Assembly (NCBI GenBank): GCA_018466975.1 | Contig: CM031558.1 | Location: 2,604,001 to 2,668,000, forward strand | Direction of reading: 5' to 3' | From: Sparassis latifolia | Lineage: Eukaryota; Basidiomycota; Agaricomycetes; Polyporales; Sparassidaceae | DNA length: 64,000 bases | In this document: piece after piece, positions 51,543 to 63,884 of the stretch | How the letters are laid out: the number at the start of each line of letters is the position of its first letter | How positions within the stretch are numbered: the first letter of the stretch is position 1 | Position numbers and translations under genes: made by a program | The notes under the pieces: generated by a model | Database searches by the model: none | Told to the model about the DNA's origin: nothing | What the model saw: the letters and a program-made list of their open reading frames with translations, nothing else

Positions 51543-51549
51543 ATTTATA
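51543..51549 (-). promoter_or_regulatory. TATA box, reductase copy B
   Basis: The minus strand reads GATATAAATGAG; conserved with copy A. Confidence 0.45.
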
Positions 51550-51851
51550 TCATGGACGTGGGGCTCGCTCGGTCTGTGCTTGCTCATCCACTTCCGCTTC
51601 GTCATCGCGTTGTTCATCAGATGATAGTTCTATAGATCTTTTTCCCGCCGCCCACGAGAGAGCTATGACTTCAGCCTGATCATTCATTACCAGTGACTTC
51701 GAGCATACACCTACCTACATCCACGAATGCAATTTCAACACACTGTAGTCGTATGTGCTCAGTCTGACTGACCGACCCCGAGGCCATAGAATGCTGTTCG
51801 GAGGAGCCTGTAGATATAGGCGCCAAGCGAAGCCGGGAGAGGCGCCCCCCG

Positions 51852-51970
51852 TCAGCAAAAGTCAACTTTTGGTTACCTCCACTTATCTCCTTAAGGAGGT
51901 CTCCGTTCTTATTTTTCCTTAATCAAGGGAATAACACCGGTACCGGTAAGCAAAAGTTGACTTTTGCTGA
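51852..51970. mobile_element. MITE, 119 bp, with perfect 20-bp terminal inverted repeats
   Basis: TCAGCAAAAGTCAACTTTTG at 51852-51871 and its exact complement at 51951-51970. Non-coding inside. The termini resemble the two longer palindromic elements at 23937 and 33946. Confidence 0.8.
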
Positions 51971-52027
51971 TGGGCCGGCTCCTTGCTAAAACGCTCCTTC
52001 TCGGACTCTTACACTGTGGATGCCAGA

Positions 52028-52264
52028 TTGGGTGAAAATCACCAGTAAAATCACTCGCTGTTTGGTTGACACTCCCCCGTTCGACGGGTGATCTAGAACA
52101 GAATCACCCGTTCTCCGAGTACTACATTCCGGGCAACCGCCGGGTGATGTTCACTCTGAATATGAAGCAATTCACCCATTTAATGGGTGATTTTCAGCAT
52201 GGTGAAAATCACCCGTACCCGAACATCACTCGGATTCCGGGTGATTGGCTTTTTTCACCCGGCA
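52028..52264. repeat. Cluster of GGGTGATT/AATCACCC inverted repeats
   Basis: About ten copies of GGGTGA, GGTGATTTT or their complements in about 240 bp, for example GGGTGAAAATCACC, GGGTGATTTTCAGCATGG, GTGAAAATCACCCG and a terminal TTTTTTCACCCGG. Probably a nested palindromic element; the function is unknown. Confidence 0.6.
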
Positions 52265-52768
52265 AACGGATGACTCTCACCTCCTTGAGCCTTCACAGTG
52301 TTATACGTCACCTGTTTTCTGTCGCATCCTCTGATCCTTCTACCAATAGCATATCGCGCATCAATATATATATTCTACCTGGCGAGAACGTTAACACGCA
52401 TACTTTCCCGCGAGTTTCGAGCGAATCGCTCACTTGGTCCTGCCCACCCACGCGCCCGAGCTCCGGCTGCCTCGCAGCACTCATCTGCACACCTCTTACA
52501 GGACCCCCAGGTTTGTTCTATCGTTTCGACAAGTGACGTATTCATAGCCACCGTTAGGCGGATCTGCGGTTCGTCCTTCTTCCACGATGTCTGGTCGATG
52601 GGCGAAGAGAACCCTCAAGTAGACGAGACGCCGCAGGCGTATGTACTGAACCTGGTTCGTGTGCGTCCGGCGGTGCAGCCTGCAAAGGCTGGATATCTTT
52701 ACCCCGAGAACGTCTAGGAAGCTTACGAGCGACTCTTGTCTCTTTTACCATCGTACTAAGACCTGCAG

Positions 52769-55140
52769 GTGAGTCTGGCTCCGTAGAAGGTCCAGCTCGG
52801 GTATCCAACATTTATCCAGGAGTTTGTTTTGCCTAACGCTATGCGAACTGACGACGCCCAGAAAAACCCCGTAAGGGTGTCTCATGTCGTGGACATCGAG
52901 TGGATTCGCTCACCTACATAGTTTGCGAATTCATCGTCGATGTCTCCATTTTCCTTCGCACTGGAGGCTGGTCAGCGGTATTCACGTTCGCAGATGCGAA
53001 CACCTCAAGGCTTTCGACGATCCAGGTTGGTTGACATTGCCCTTCTGGTGTGCAGTAGACGCCGCTGAGAATCGTCTGCTAACGGGCCGACCTCTGTGGT
53101 ATATCGTACTACGTATATATCAGTCGAAGGACGGTGACGTCAGCCAACGGAATGCAATCATCAAAAGTAAAACACCTACATACGCAGTCCGAAACAGCTC
53201 TCCTGAATTATTTAGTTCTATCACATATTTTTCCGCTTTTTGTTCCTACCTTTTTCGAGACGAGGCCGGCTGGAATAGTTGGTGTGTAAATCCGTCTTCA
53301 AGTTCTTCAGGAACCACGAAAATTAACATCAACTCGTTACACCGCCACGAAATAGGAAGGACGACAATGCTTTCGAGTCCTTTGACTTTGACTGGGTGGT
53401 CCCGACTGATGGTGAACTGGAACAGGGCCAGCGTCCCGTCAATGGACGCAAAATAATTGATACGCTTAAAGTTTCTCCGCAGCGGACGGTACTACATGCG
53501 CGGCCGCAGATTACGGGACATCTGGTCGATATTTTCGAAGGTCGCGCACGAAGTCATCATGAGGTCATGGAAACTCTAAGTGGAGTCGCCATTGCACGGA
53601 AGAATTCTGAGGAGCGATGGTGTGATGTAGTACAGCTGAGGAGATCATGGGTCATACCTTCCAAGATAATCCCGGCCCCCACTCTGGAGAGAGTATCCGA
53701 CAAGAGGTGTCGGTAGGTTAAATGCACGGCCGATCTAACGGATGCGGCCGCGCCTCCTCGTGAACCATGCTCATGATGTATGGAGTGGCAATCTTGCTGG
53801 AGTGTTTCCGTCGATAAACCCCACCTCCAGTACCAGCCCTATAATTGCTATATCGCTGATGAAGTCATTCCAATCAGTGTCTCGTTGCGCAATGTTTCTC
53901 GAATTCCGTATTCGTATTACCGAAGGTTTGCGTGGTATAGGATTCGTAAGGAGGGCGGACTAAATCGACGATAGGCGTCCCGGAGTTCCTCAGTAGTGCG
54001 CGGTGTCAATTTCTGTAGTGGCCTAGAACGGAATTTGGCCATATCCATGGCACAGCTGCGAAACCGGCGCCACACATACGCTACGGGACTTATCTCGGCC
54101 CAGGACCAAGGTTCATGACATACATGGCAGTCCCTTTTTGTTCGGCCCATTCCTTGTCTCTGGAGACTTTCAGCGAAATACAGAAGACAACCTTCGCGAC
54201 GAGAAGTTCGTACTGTTCCACGTCAGGGACTCTTGAACGTCATTCGAGTCAAATAGAATCCATCCTTCATCGTGCACAGGCACATCAAAATCTCCTCCGG
54301 GTATATCTTTTTGTGCATTTTGTTGATCATCGAATGTAACTTTACATTCATCTCCATTAGAGAAACTAGGTAGGCGCCTGACTTTCGAAACAGATAGTAT
54401 TCGGTGGGATCGATTAAATTGTCGGTAGGCCTTCCATGAGCCGTTTGATCAAAGCGTGTACGAGGAACAGACTCTTGCCTGGTCGCATAGGTCAGTTCCA
54501 TCTCCACTTGAATCCATATGCTACGCACCAATACCGGGCTGACCAGTCGACACGACAGCCTCTTGAGCTTGCCCAAAAGTCGTCATTGCGTCCACACACT
54601 CCTGTCGAACGAGTATCATCGGCAGGGGGAGTGTGATAGGTGCAGGAAGCTATGACTGTGCCATGACAGGTCAAGAAGAGTGTGGTCGAAGGGAATATCG
54701 GCCTGAGGGACATTGTAGTCAGGGTCATCGACGGCCGTTGCGGTCACTCATCGTTGTCAGCTTCCACACTAAATCCCGATTCCCGCACATCTTCGTAATC
54801 TCAAAATGCAATAGGCTCCTGACGAAAGATTTTACGCGTCTTGTCCACCTGGATGTTCCACGATTCGCGATATAGAATACCTTTCGAAAGCTTCGGGCCA
54901 CTACAGGGAAGGGGCTGTCATAAATATCGATACTGGGGCATGATGGAAAGAGATCACCGTCCACAGGTAGTTACGGTCCGCTGGCCAGCTCCCTGCCCTC
55001 TATCCTGCTGCTCTCCCGAGCGCGGTCCCTCTACTCTGGTCGACAATCCGCGCCCTCGACTGAAGATCAACGCGTGCACGCGGTCGACATTCGAAGGCGA
55101 CATACGGAAGACTACAAAATGATCCCTATGAGTGAGGGAG
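52769..55140. other. Unresolved region with protein-like but broken frames
   Basis: Plus-strand frames at 52884-53456 (contains FDDPGWLTLPFWCAVDAAEN) and 53396-53716, and minus-strand frames at 54576-54223 (contains TEYYLFRKSGAYLVSLMEMN), 54150-53917 and 54964-54725, all look like pieces of proteins. I could neither join them nor name them. They may be one or two decayed genes. Confidence 0.3.
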
Positions 55141-55154
55141 GGGACGGGATCATA

Positions 55155-55161
55155 CTATAAA
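55155..55161 (+). promoter_or_regulatory. TATA box of the first ~190-residue gene
   Basis: ACTATAAACAGC, about 120 bp upstream of the ATG at 55279. Confidence 0.35.
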
Positions 55162-55278
55162 CAGCAACACTGATGACGTACGCGTCGTCGACCGTGACGT
55201 TCGGTGGCCCCCATTGCACGTGACCGTGACGCGACGCGCTTGCCAAAGGCCGAACGTTCAGAACCATCAATAATTGCG

Positions 55279-55923
55279 ATGTCCCTTACCGCCGACCGCT
55301 ATTCCTGGTATGAACGGGACGAGAATGGAAACCTTATACCGGACGGCGGTACGGGCTACAAATTGACCCCCGCAGCTGTAGAGGCAGAGCGCGAGGTTTG
55401 TGCTCACTTATGGCACCTTAGTGTTCTCTAGTGTTCTCTATCGTCGGCGTTCTGACTTCTTGGCACGCAGATATACCTGAAAAGAGCGAAGGAACGTATG
55501 CCCACTCCTACGACCGAACTTCCCGACAAATACAATCCCTTCTTGCGCAAAGACGTCAAACCGAAGCCACCCGTACTGCAGTACGGCATTGCTGTCAACT
55601 TCGACCAGCTTCGGTCCTACGCGAACGAGAAGAACCTCCTAGAACCTGCCGCACGCAAGCGCGGAGTGCCTCTTTCTTCCCTTTCGGACATGCCCATTGT
55701 CTACGAGGCTATCCATGGCCTGGAAGTAGCGTGCAATGCCCGTCTTCATTGGGCTATACCGTGGGTTCCGGATTATGACGGAATGGTTTCGCTGTATTCG
55801 AACTATTCCATCTTTTGGGAACAGCTTGAAGAGGAGCACGAGCAGGAGGTGATTAAGATATTGCAAGAGGAGCTGGGCGTCACAGAGAAACCGATGTGGT
55901 ATTGGGATATTTCCAACCAGTGA
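55279..55923 (+). CDS. Hypothetical protein, ~190-residue family, member 1
   Basis: Exons 55279..55395 and 55471..55923, one 75-bp intron (GTTTGT to ACGCAG, phase 0), 189 residues. Features: YSWYERDENGNLIPDG at the N-terminus, LKRAKERMPTPTTELPDKY, ILQYGIAV-like and NLLEPAARKRGV segments, a His/Trp-containing RLHWAIPWVPDYDGMVSLYS and an acidic helical end FWEQLEEEHEQEVIKILQEE, closing MWYWDISNQ. No signal peptide or membrane segment. I do not recognise the family. Three members occur in this window. Confidence 0.75.
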
Positions 55924-55939
55924 TGCCTGTGAGTTATAC

Positions 55940-56460
55940 ATGATTGTCCGACTTCTGGCCCGCTTAGAAAGTGCATGCGGCTCTTGGAGCTCTAACTAGA
56001 CAATGCAATGCCATTTTGTATTGAGAGGTGGAATGTCTCTAGTATCTGCAGTACAACTAATCCAAGGATCTACCTGGACACGTCGGAAGAGCCGCAGAAG
56101 AGCGGATGCCAGTACACCAACGATGTGATCTAATCGAAGGTGATTGTATTTCATGAAGGGCCTCATTGAGCTCATTACATCCCCTCTGTGTGCTCAGAAA
56201 ACAAGGGTAACTAGCTATAGTGATAATGTCCTTGCAGCGTCAGTACATAGCCTGGACTCTCATCGTGTTCTCACTCGAATGAGAACTCCGGTCCCTCGCG
56301 CTGCTGCCGACAATGCGATGCAACCTAATGGAGGGTCTCTGTAAGTCCCTGTCTGGTCCATTCACTGGGTTGATATTTTTAATCGGTGTTAGAGGATGTC
56401 CAACCTCTAAACGGACAACCGCCCGTATACAAATAGTCCGGTCGGTGCGGCATCATCTAC
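55940..56460. other. Non-coding part of the duplicated block
   Basis: Nearly the same as 63330-63880; no gene seen. Confidence 0.45.
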
Positions 56461-56938
56461 GTGCTCTCGGGTCACGTACTCCGACTGAAAATGAACATCG
56501 CGCAGGTCGTCCGGCAGGGCGCATTCATTGACATGATGCACGAGCTCGGGTTGACCAAGCGGGGCTACTTTAACAACAGCGAGGACGAGCGTGCATTTGT
56601 GCACACGACGGCACGTTACCATGTGTGCGTTCTCAGGAATCAGGCATAAAGTTGGTCTAATACTACCGCTTGAGGATTGATGCAAGGAGCTCGACGTGGT
56701 GAATTTGTCGCGCTCGTTATTTCTTGTGCCGACGCTCGATATTGACTTTGTGCGACATTCTCATCAGCTTATGGGCAGTCGCTATGAGGAAGACTATGCA
56801 TTATGTCAAGGGCCATTTGGATCAGTACGCTCGATGTTCCCGTTCTATTTGCTGATACAGTATCATCGGCTGCGCAGTGACAATATGGTCAAAGAGGACT
56901 GGCTAGCCATGTCCCTCGACATGCATGGTAGGTGAGCA
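56461..56938 (+). pseudogene. Fragment of a DUF1399 / glycine-rich-domain (GRDP-like) protein
   Basis: IAQVVRQGAFIDMMHELGLT, NNSEDERAFVHTTARYH, then after an apparent intron VPTLDIDFVRHSHQLMGSRY. The order and the TLDID-x-x-x-H-x-HQLM core are typical of DUF1399 proteins. The usual VWHTHQ Trp is replaced by Arg here. Upstream and downstream parts of the protein are missing, so it is a fragment. Confidence 0.65.
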
Positions 56939-56939
56939 A

Positions 56940-58230
56940 CCATCTCGACGTAGCGTGCGCATTAATCGTATTTCATAAGAACGGCCCCGACGCGAGACTC
57001 TGCCCGCCTCGTCGTACAGACGCGTTCTCCGCGACGCATGCAGGAGCGGGCATAGAGTAGCAAGGGGCTGTACGCCTACTATCGTCAAGACCGGGTATTT
57101 ATCTCCTTTTTTGCAATGAAGCCGAATAGAGTTGTCGAACACATCAGACGAAGATTTAAAGCACCCAGAGAGGGATGTATTTGACGAATCATACTGAAGA
57201 CAGGAAAGCTCGACATCTCTGCCTCTTCCATGAATTTCCATGCCGATGTTGGCCTTCTTGAAATCGAGCTGTCAAGATAAATCGTACGGAGGCGTGGAAG
57301 TAGAACCTATCCGTGGGGAGTCGTATGAAGGTATTAACGTTTACGGTATGTCTCCTCAACAGAAACGTCACGCTAGCATGCTCACTAGCTGTAGGACCAA
57401 AGTTGTTCTTCAAGTGCCGTGTGGACACCCCCCGTAGCGAAACCATATTTGGCTTGCTTTTTGCCATCTTCCTACGCCCCGCAAGCGACACGGTCTCGCT
57501 CTGCGCCACGACAACTAAGAGTGGACCATTGATTCAGCAGCAACTTTTGCCGAACAATCTGTACTGTCTACGTCGCACCGTACAGCGACGTTGAGCCCGG
57601 TAGAGTCTGGCTATCGCATTACACTGACTTACAACATTTATTTCAGCTGAGGACGGTGTCATACCATTCCGAACATTCACCCGATTACTCTGTCGTCTTC
57701 GTTCAAGGGCAGGCGCAAGGAGCTTCTCGAGAATCCCGAATTCTGGTCAAGTTGTCGCTGAGCGGCATGCTCTGCACCAGTATCCTCTAAAGATGAAGTG
57801 ATCTCGGCGATATGAGAGGAAGGCGTTCATCCGCTGAAAGACCTGTTCGGGTACATGAAGAGTAGTGACGCCATTGGTAGACATACCTATGGACCTGTAC
57901 AGTATTCGCAGTATCATCAGTGCATTTGGCTACGGTTACACTGATAGTTGGTATTTGTAGACTATAGGCTAAGTAGCATTGTTTGCCGTCTCCTCAGCTA
58001 GTCGGACTCAGATTATACCGGGGTCAAACACAGTACTTGTTAAATTGATAAGATGGCCGTAACCTCACGCATAGCCAATGGTTACTTTCGGCTTTCACCT
58101 TCATGGTACTGTCTTTTACATAACTTTATGGGAATAATTCTCGCTGCAGGTACACTCTATTGGAAACTGAAAACCGCATCAGATAACGGAAGATATCACA
58201 CTAACGGAGCACGCACCACCAGAACAATGA
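56940..58230. other. No supportable gene
   Basis: A plus-strand frame at 57313-57594 is hydrophobic in part but has no recognised motif. The rest shows only short frames. Confidence 0.4.
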
Positions 58231-59683
58231 CTAGTGTCTCGACTCTCTGCCCCTAGCAAGTCTTCCGCGCGGATATTGCCACATGTTCCCCTCCTCCTCG
58301 TCATCGTCGTCGTCGTCATCACCATCATCATTGTTATTGTTGTTGCCATCACCACCATCATTGACGTCTCGATCAAGGTTGAAATCAAAGTCGAGCGGAA
58401 TGGCATCCTCAATGTTACTGTGGGTGTTGTCATTGGTATCGTCGGTATTGTCTAAGGCATCCAGATCTGCCTCAGAGAGTGCATCGTCTCGTGACTGGCT
58501 ACGCGTCCTACGAGTTGCGCCACTGTCACTTGGGCGTGCACTGCTATAGTAATTACTGGAGGTATCTTCTCCGGTAGAAGAGTCGGAGTCAATTGCATCC
58601 CGAATGAATTGCTCCTTCTGCTCATTGTCACGATCGAACTGGTCAAAATCCTGATAAGCCATTTCCTGTGTACAAAAAGGGCATCAAATTAGACATGCAG
58701 AGGTATTGATAAAATGAGTGCACAAAACCATACCAGAGAGGCTTCTGAGCATGATAGTCACCCGGTGGGGATGTGAAGAAGGATGGCTGAAAAGGGATGT
58801 CTATATCTCTTGACGTTGCAATGTCCCACAGGGCCTTCTGGAAAAGGGGATTGAAAGCCTTTCCATCCTCGATAACGATAGACTTGCAGTAGTAGAGTGT
58901 CGTTGGTGTATCAATAGAGCAACTGAGGACCTTCCGTTCCATTGCCTGTTTGGCATTCGTCTGAGCCTTATGACTAGTCACATCATGGCTCCGTTTCCGC
59001 TTCGGCCTTTTCTGTCCCTGGCTGCTATCGGGATGGGACAGATGTGATACTGATGGATGGCGTGGATGAGTAGGATGAGGAAGATGGGCAGGCCTTGAGT
59101 ACTTGAAGACAGAGAAGTATATGCCTAATACAAGCATGCAGTAGAATGTGTCACCAGCAAAGTGACTGAACGCAAATAGTCCCTGCAGGTTCAACTGTTC
59201 CAGATGCAACCATACAGCCCTTTGTGCCTCCCGCTGTGCCTCATCAGATATCCAAATTGCATCGCAGTTAAGGGGTTTCACTTCAACCCAGAACCCGAGT
59301 ACAGGGCATCTGTATCACGGACTGAAACGATTAACGACAGCCAAATCCTGGAGGAAGGCGACCATGACAGTGAAATCTGGAATGCGACGGTCAAAATCTG
59401 TACCAGGCGGTGCAGAGAAGGATGACTGGGGTTCGCAGCCTAGTGCACGATCGACATCCAACGGATCTCCAGCAGTTTCGCAGAAAGCTGTCAAGATATG
59501 GGAGTAAAGCATGTACAAGGGACTTTCTTCTTCACGCAATGCCCATGCGTGCCGAATCATAACACGAACTTTGTTGAAAAAACTGGTGTCTTGAATCAGG
59601 ATATTCTGTCCATACCATAGATTTAGGACTTCGAGGGCATCAGGTGCATCAGGACGAAGCCTCACGGTCTGAGAGTCATGCAA
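58231..59683 (-). pseudogene. Uncharacterised gene with a possible PD-(D/E)XK core, interrupted
   Basis: The frame from 59683 gives PDAPDALEVLNLWYGQN and ends RRIPDFTVMVAFLQD. A TGA at about 59315 interrupts it, but the same frame continues as PVLGFWVEVKPLNCDAIWI. PDF followed by E-x-K is the pattern of PD-(D/E)XK nucleases; the match is suggestive only. The frame goes on through FSHFAGDTFYCMLVLGIYFS, a basic QKRPKRKRSHD stretch and, after a short intron near 58720-58665, an exon ending in a highly acidic tail (DDGDDDDDDDEEEG, from a GTC/ATC-rich microsatellite). The 5' end is not defined. Confidence 0.5.
58285..58370. repeat. Trinucleotide microsatellite coding an acidic tail
   Basis: CTCCTCGTCATCGTCGTCGT and the neighbouring ATCACC/ATTGTT runs; on the minus strand these encode Asp, Glu and Asn. 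Confidence 0.6.
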
Positions 59684-60046
59684 TTCCGCTATTATGGATA
59701 GGTAAACTAGACAGAAACGCGATTAGTGGAATCAGGAGGGGCAATTTTTTGTGAGGATGAATACGATTCCATACCTCCACGCTGCCGTGACGTGAGCGAC
59801 ACCTTCGATACAGTCATGCACGTGACTGTCGCTTTAGCGCTTCAAAATCCACTACATCTTGCTCACCTTCTCCCTTCTTCCTAAAACCCATCCCATGTTT
59901 CTCCGTATTTACATCCTTTTCGTTGTGGCTGACGAGGTGCCTCTTACGTACCTGAGCTAGTCATATAGCGTAGTCAGCTAATATTACTCGTTTCCTCGTT
60001 TCCTCGAGCTCGCGCTTGACCATTCAGTTCGTTCTAATCGTCTATC

Positions 60047-60687
60047 ATGTCGTCCCTCGCCTCCGACCGCTACTCCTGCTATGAACGCGACGAGAATGGT
60101 AACCTTATACCTCACGGCGGCACGGGCTACAAGTTGACCCGGGCTGCCTTGGAAGCAGAGCGCGAGGTTTGTGCTCACATATGGCACGTTAGTGTTGTCC
60201 TATTATCGACGTTCTGACCCTTCTATGCACGCAGATATGGTTGAAACGAGCGAAGGCACGGCTACCCGCTCCCACTACAGAACTTCCCGACAAATACAAC
60301 TTCATGACACTTTCTGACGGTAGCCCGGATCCGCCTTCGATACAGTACGGTATTGCAGTCAAGTTCAACAAATTCCTATCCTACGCGAAGCAGAAGAACC
60401 TCCTAGAACCCGCCGCGCGCAAGCGTGGCGTAGCCCTTAGCTCCCTTTCGGACATGTCCATCATTTCCGACGTTATTGAGACCCTGGAAGTGGCATGCAA
60501 CGCCCGCCTTCATTGGTCTATACCGTGGGTTCCTGACTACAATGGGATGATTGCTCTTTATTCGAACTACACAATGTTTTGGGAGCAGCTCGAGGAGGAG
60601 CACGAGCAGGAGGTAATCAAGATATTGCAGGAGGAGCTGGGTGTCACAGAGAAACTGATGTGGTATTGGGATATTTCCAACCAGTGA
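60047..60687 (+). CDS. Hypothetical protein, ~190-residue family, member 2
   Basis: Exons 60047..60166 and 60235..60687, intron 68 bp, 190 residues. Same architecture as member 1: YSCYERDENGNLIPHG, then LKRAKARLPAPTTELPDKY, NLLEPAARKRGVALSSL, RLHWSIPWVPDYNGMIALYS and MWYWDISNQ. It is the most diverged of the three in the segment after PDKY (a Gly/Ser-rich replacement) and is not followed by the DUF1399 fragment, so it predates the 55/63-kb duplication. Confidence 0.75.
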
Positions 60688-60709
60688 TACTTGTGAGTCA
60701 TACATTTTG

Positions 60710-62690
60710 TCTGCTTTCTGGCCTTCTCAAAGGGCATGCCTTGGTAGAATCGCGGCGTAGCCGATCATTGTCATTCACGTGTCTCATCTTTTTGTGATAT
60801 CTTTTACATCGTCCGCATCCTTCGCGTCCTTCGCATCGTCATGTTCGTTATCGAGGAGTATGCCTATGCCCACCATGTACTACTACAAGGATTCTTACTC
60901 CAGCCCTTCCATTTTCGTCCACCCTTGCTGTCTGTTCAACATAATCCCTCACATTTTCCCGTCTGCAGCTTACCCGCTTTGCTTTGTGTTGCATTATACC
61001 GACCAATTGACCATATCTTAGTTTTGTCGATCTTCCGGATTGCCTCAGACTGGGGCACTATTAGGAGACTGAACCGGTGAGCGTGAGCCCTCCAGGAGGT
61101 CTGAGTACAGTTGAGAGTTGAAGCACCGTCGAGGAGGATTTCCGTGTTCTCGTCGCGTTGCAAGTGCAATGCTACGCAGTGGCATCCGTACAAGATCGCG
61201 AAGTATCGAAGAGAGCTCTAAATTCATTCCACAGGGTTCTAGCAGGATGCGATCGAGAAGGGCACAGAAGTCTGAGGCGATATCTGTTCACTGTTGTGGG
61301 TGTAGACTTTCTGTAAACTCTCTACCCCCCCTTGGCTTGTCAACTTAATGCGACCCCACCCACTCGACAGCAGTATGGCGAAGACAATACGTGCACTCGG
61401 GGGTTATGCGCCTTGAATGGCGCAGGTCAGCGGTCGATGGATCATCATGATATAACCTGATTTGCCGTGCAACGGAATCCATCCCTGGAATAACAAAGTG
61501 AGCATGCACCCATCACGACACCAGCACGCTGGATATGGTGCTCACCGTGGCACTACGGGCAAATGCCTTCACGGAGCATATTTGCCCATAGAAGTCTTCT
61601 GGCAGGAGTGCGGCGTTGATTCATGACTTATAGCACTGCACGATAATGTCTGGATGTCATCAACACGGCAAATGTAAGAAAGGTGACCAATGGCATACAT
61701 TGGATCATACACAATCACAGGCGGCGGCGGCGGGCACACATCACTACATATAACCGCGGCGTTCGCTGAGGATCAACGTGGCGCCTGCGGACGGATCGTT
61801 CAAGTACCGATTTTGAGACAAACACGGTTGTCTGCACCTTCAGTCACCAGCTGAATGCTGAATACTGAAGAGGGACGAAGGATCCCCTCACCCTTCTCTC
61901 CAATCGTTACCTCTTTCGTCTACCACCCATGTTTGATGAGCTCCAAAGGGGAGCTTGGTCAAGCATCCAAGAACAGTGACAATTCGGATACTTGCTGCAA
62001 TTTGGTTACACCCGACGATTTGTCGTGCTGTGTATCAAAGACCGAGAGCCGCTCAGAGTTACAAAGTTTAGAAGTATCTAACGTACTTACTGTGGAAGCC
62101 CGAATCTGGAGATCTACCTATTGACGGTACCTTGACGACAGATATCGCAAAGAATGCTAGCACATTCGGGGACGCACGCTCAGATCAATCGTGGGTTGGG
62201 AAACATACGGCCAGGATGAGCCTCAGCGGTCAGGACCAGAGCATGCCTGTGTTGTGAGCAGTGAGCCATGATCTTCACCCGATGTCCACACTCCGGCGGC
62301 CTGTGTAATCACAATCATGGCCGCGCAACCACCACGCTCTGAATGACCCAGCCACTCGAATCTGCTGTCTCGTTGGATTAGTCGCTGTGTATTCAATGCT
62401 AATCAGCCATGGTCATACTTCGACACAAGAGAGACAGACTGAGTGTCTTCCAGACATTGTTATTCGACCGGCACCATGACCACGGCCCACCGGAAAGTCG
62501 AGTTTGCAGTCTTGATGATGATCTCCCGACGCAAGTAAAGACTACCGTGGACATTGTCCGGCATCGTAGATCGTTCCATCTTCGTAAGGCCACATGCGAT
62601 AGGAGTATAGGGCAACGTTCAAGTAAGGCCTGGAGGCCCATACCTGCACGTGACCGTGTCACGGTGACCGCGACGCGCTCCATCACGAGA
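60710..62690. other. No supportable gene
   Basis: Short frames only. A GGCGGCGGCGGCGGG run and an ACATATAACC motif near 61725-61755 could be a weak promoter, but no coding sequence follows. Confidence 0.4.
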
Positions 62691-62692
62691 TT

Positions 62693-63401
62693 ATGTCCCT
62701 CGCCTTGGACGGTTACTCCTGGTATGAACGCGATGAGAACGGGAACCTTATACCGGATGGCGGCTCTGGTTACAGGTTGACCCCCGCTGCCTTGGAAGCA
62801 GAGCGCGAGGTTTGTGCTCACTTATGGCGCGTTCAAGTTAGTGTTGTCCTATCATCGACGTTCTGATTTCTAGATGTGGTTGAAAAGAGCAAAGGAACGC
62901 CTGCCCGCTTCTACGACCGAACTTCCCGACAAATACAACCCCTTCTTGTGCAGGGACATCAAACCGAAGCCATCCCTACTGCAGTACGGCATTGCAGTCA
63001 ACTTCGACCAGCTTCGGTCGTATGTGAAGGAGAAGAACCTCCTAGAGCCTGCCGCACGCAAGCGCGGCGTATCTCTTTCTTCCCTTTCGGTCATGCCCAT
63101 CGTCTACGAGGCTATCCATGGCCTGGAAGTAGCGTGCAACGCCCGCCTTCACTGGGCTATACCGTGGATTGCCGGCTACAATGGGATGGTTGTGCTTTAT
63201 TCGAACTACTCCATCTTTTGGGAACAGCTTGAAGAGGAGCACGAGCCGGAGGTGATTAAGATATTGCAAGAGGAGCTGGGCGTCACAGAAAACCGATGTG
63301 GTATTGGGATGTTTCCAACCGGTGATGCCTGTGAGTTATACATGTTTGTCCGACTTCTGGCCCGCTTAGAAAGTGCATGCGGCTCTTGGAGCTCTAACTA
63401 G
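62693..63401 (+). pseudogene. Hypothetical protein, ~190-residue family, member 3 with frameshifted C-terminus
   Basis: Exons 62693..62809 and 62874..63401, intron 64 bp. It is very similar to member 1 until GVTE. There one base is missing relative to members 1 and 2 (ACAGAAAACC against ACAGAGAAACC), so the shared end MWYWDISNQ is lost and about 36 unrelated residues follow. It could still make a stable protein with an altered end; calling it a pseudogene is a judgement. Confidence 0.6.
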
Positions 63402-63884
63402 ACAATGCAATGCCATTTTGTATTGAGAGGTGGAATGTCTCTAGTATCTGCAGTACAACTAATCCAAGGATCTACCTGGACACGTCGGAAGAGCCGCAGA
63501 AGAGCGGATGCCAGTACACCAACGATGTGATCTAATCGAAGGTGATTATATTTCCTGAAGGGCCTCATTGAGCTCATTACATCCCCTCTTGTGTGCCCAG
63601 AAAACAAGGGTAAAGCTATAGTGATAATGTCCTTGCAGCGTCAGTACATAGCCTGCACTCTCATCGTGTTCTCGCTCGAATGAGAACCCCGGTCCCTCGC
63701 GCTGCTGCCGACGATGTGATGCAACCTAATGATGGGTCTCTGTAAGTCCCCGTCTGGTCCATTCGCTGGGTTGATATTTTCAATCGGTGTTAGAGGATGT
63801 CCTGCCCATAGACGCACTACCGCCCGTTTTCAATCAATCCGTCGGTGCGGCATCATCTACCTACTCTCGTGTCAAGTACTCGGA

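Larger units (their letters stand above)
49748..52768. repeat. Tandem duplication block B (reductase plus flank)
   Basis: Partner of 46986-49537. It is about 470 bp longer, mainly because a 119-bp MITE and a cluster of GGGTGATT inverted repeats lie at 51.85-52.27 kb in this copy only. Confidence 0.8.
55200..56650. repeat. Left copy of a segmental duplication
   Basis: The hypothetical gene, its 3' flank and the DUF1399-type fragment match 62650-64000 in order, with long near-identical stretches such as the 3' flank starting at CTTCTGGCCCGCTTAGAAAG. Confidence 0.85.

Noticed and set aside
52028..52264. CRISPR-like array
   Set aside because: Repeats are short, alternate in orientation and are unevenly spaced in a eukaryotic genome; a palindromic element is the better reading.
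58283..58549. Ser-rich plus-strand ORF
   Set aside because: Produced by the trinucleotide microsatellite; the minus-strand acidic tail continues a longer gene.
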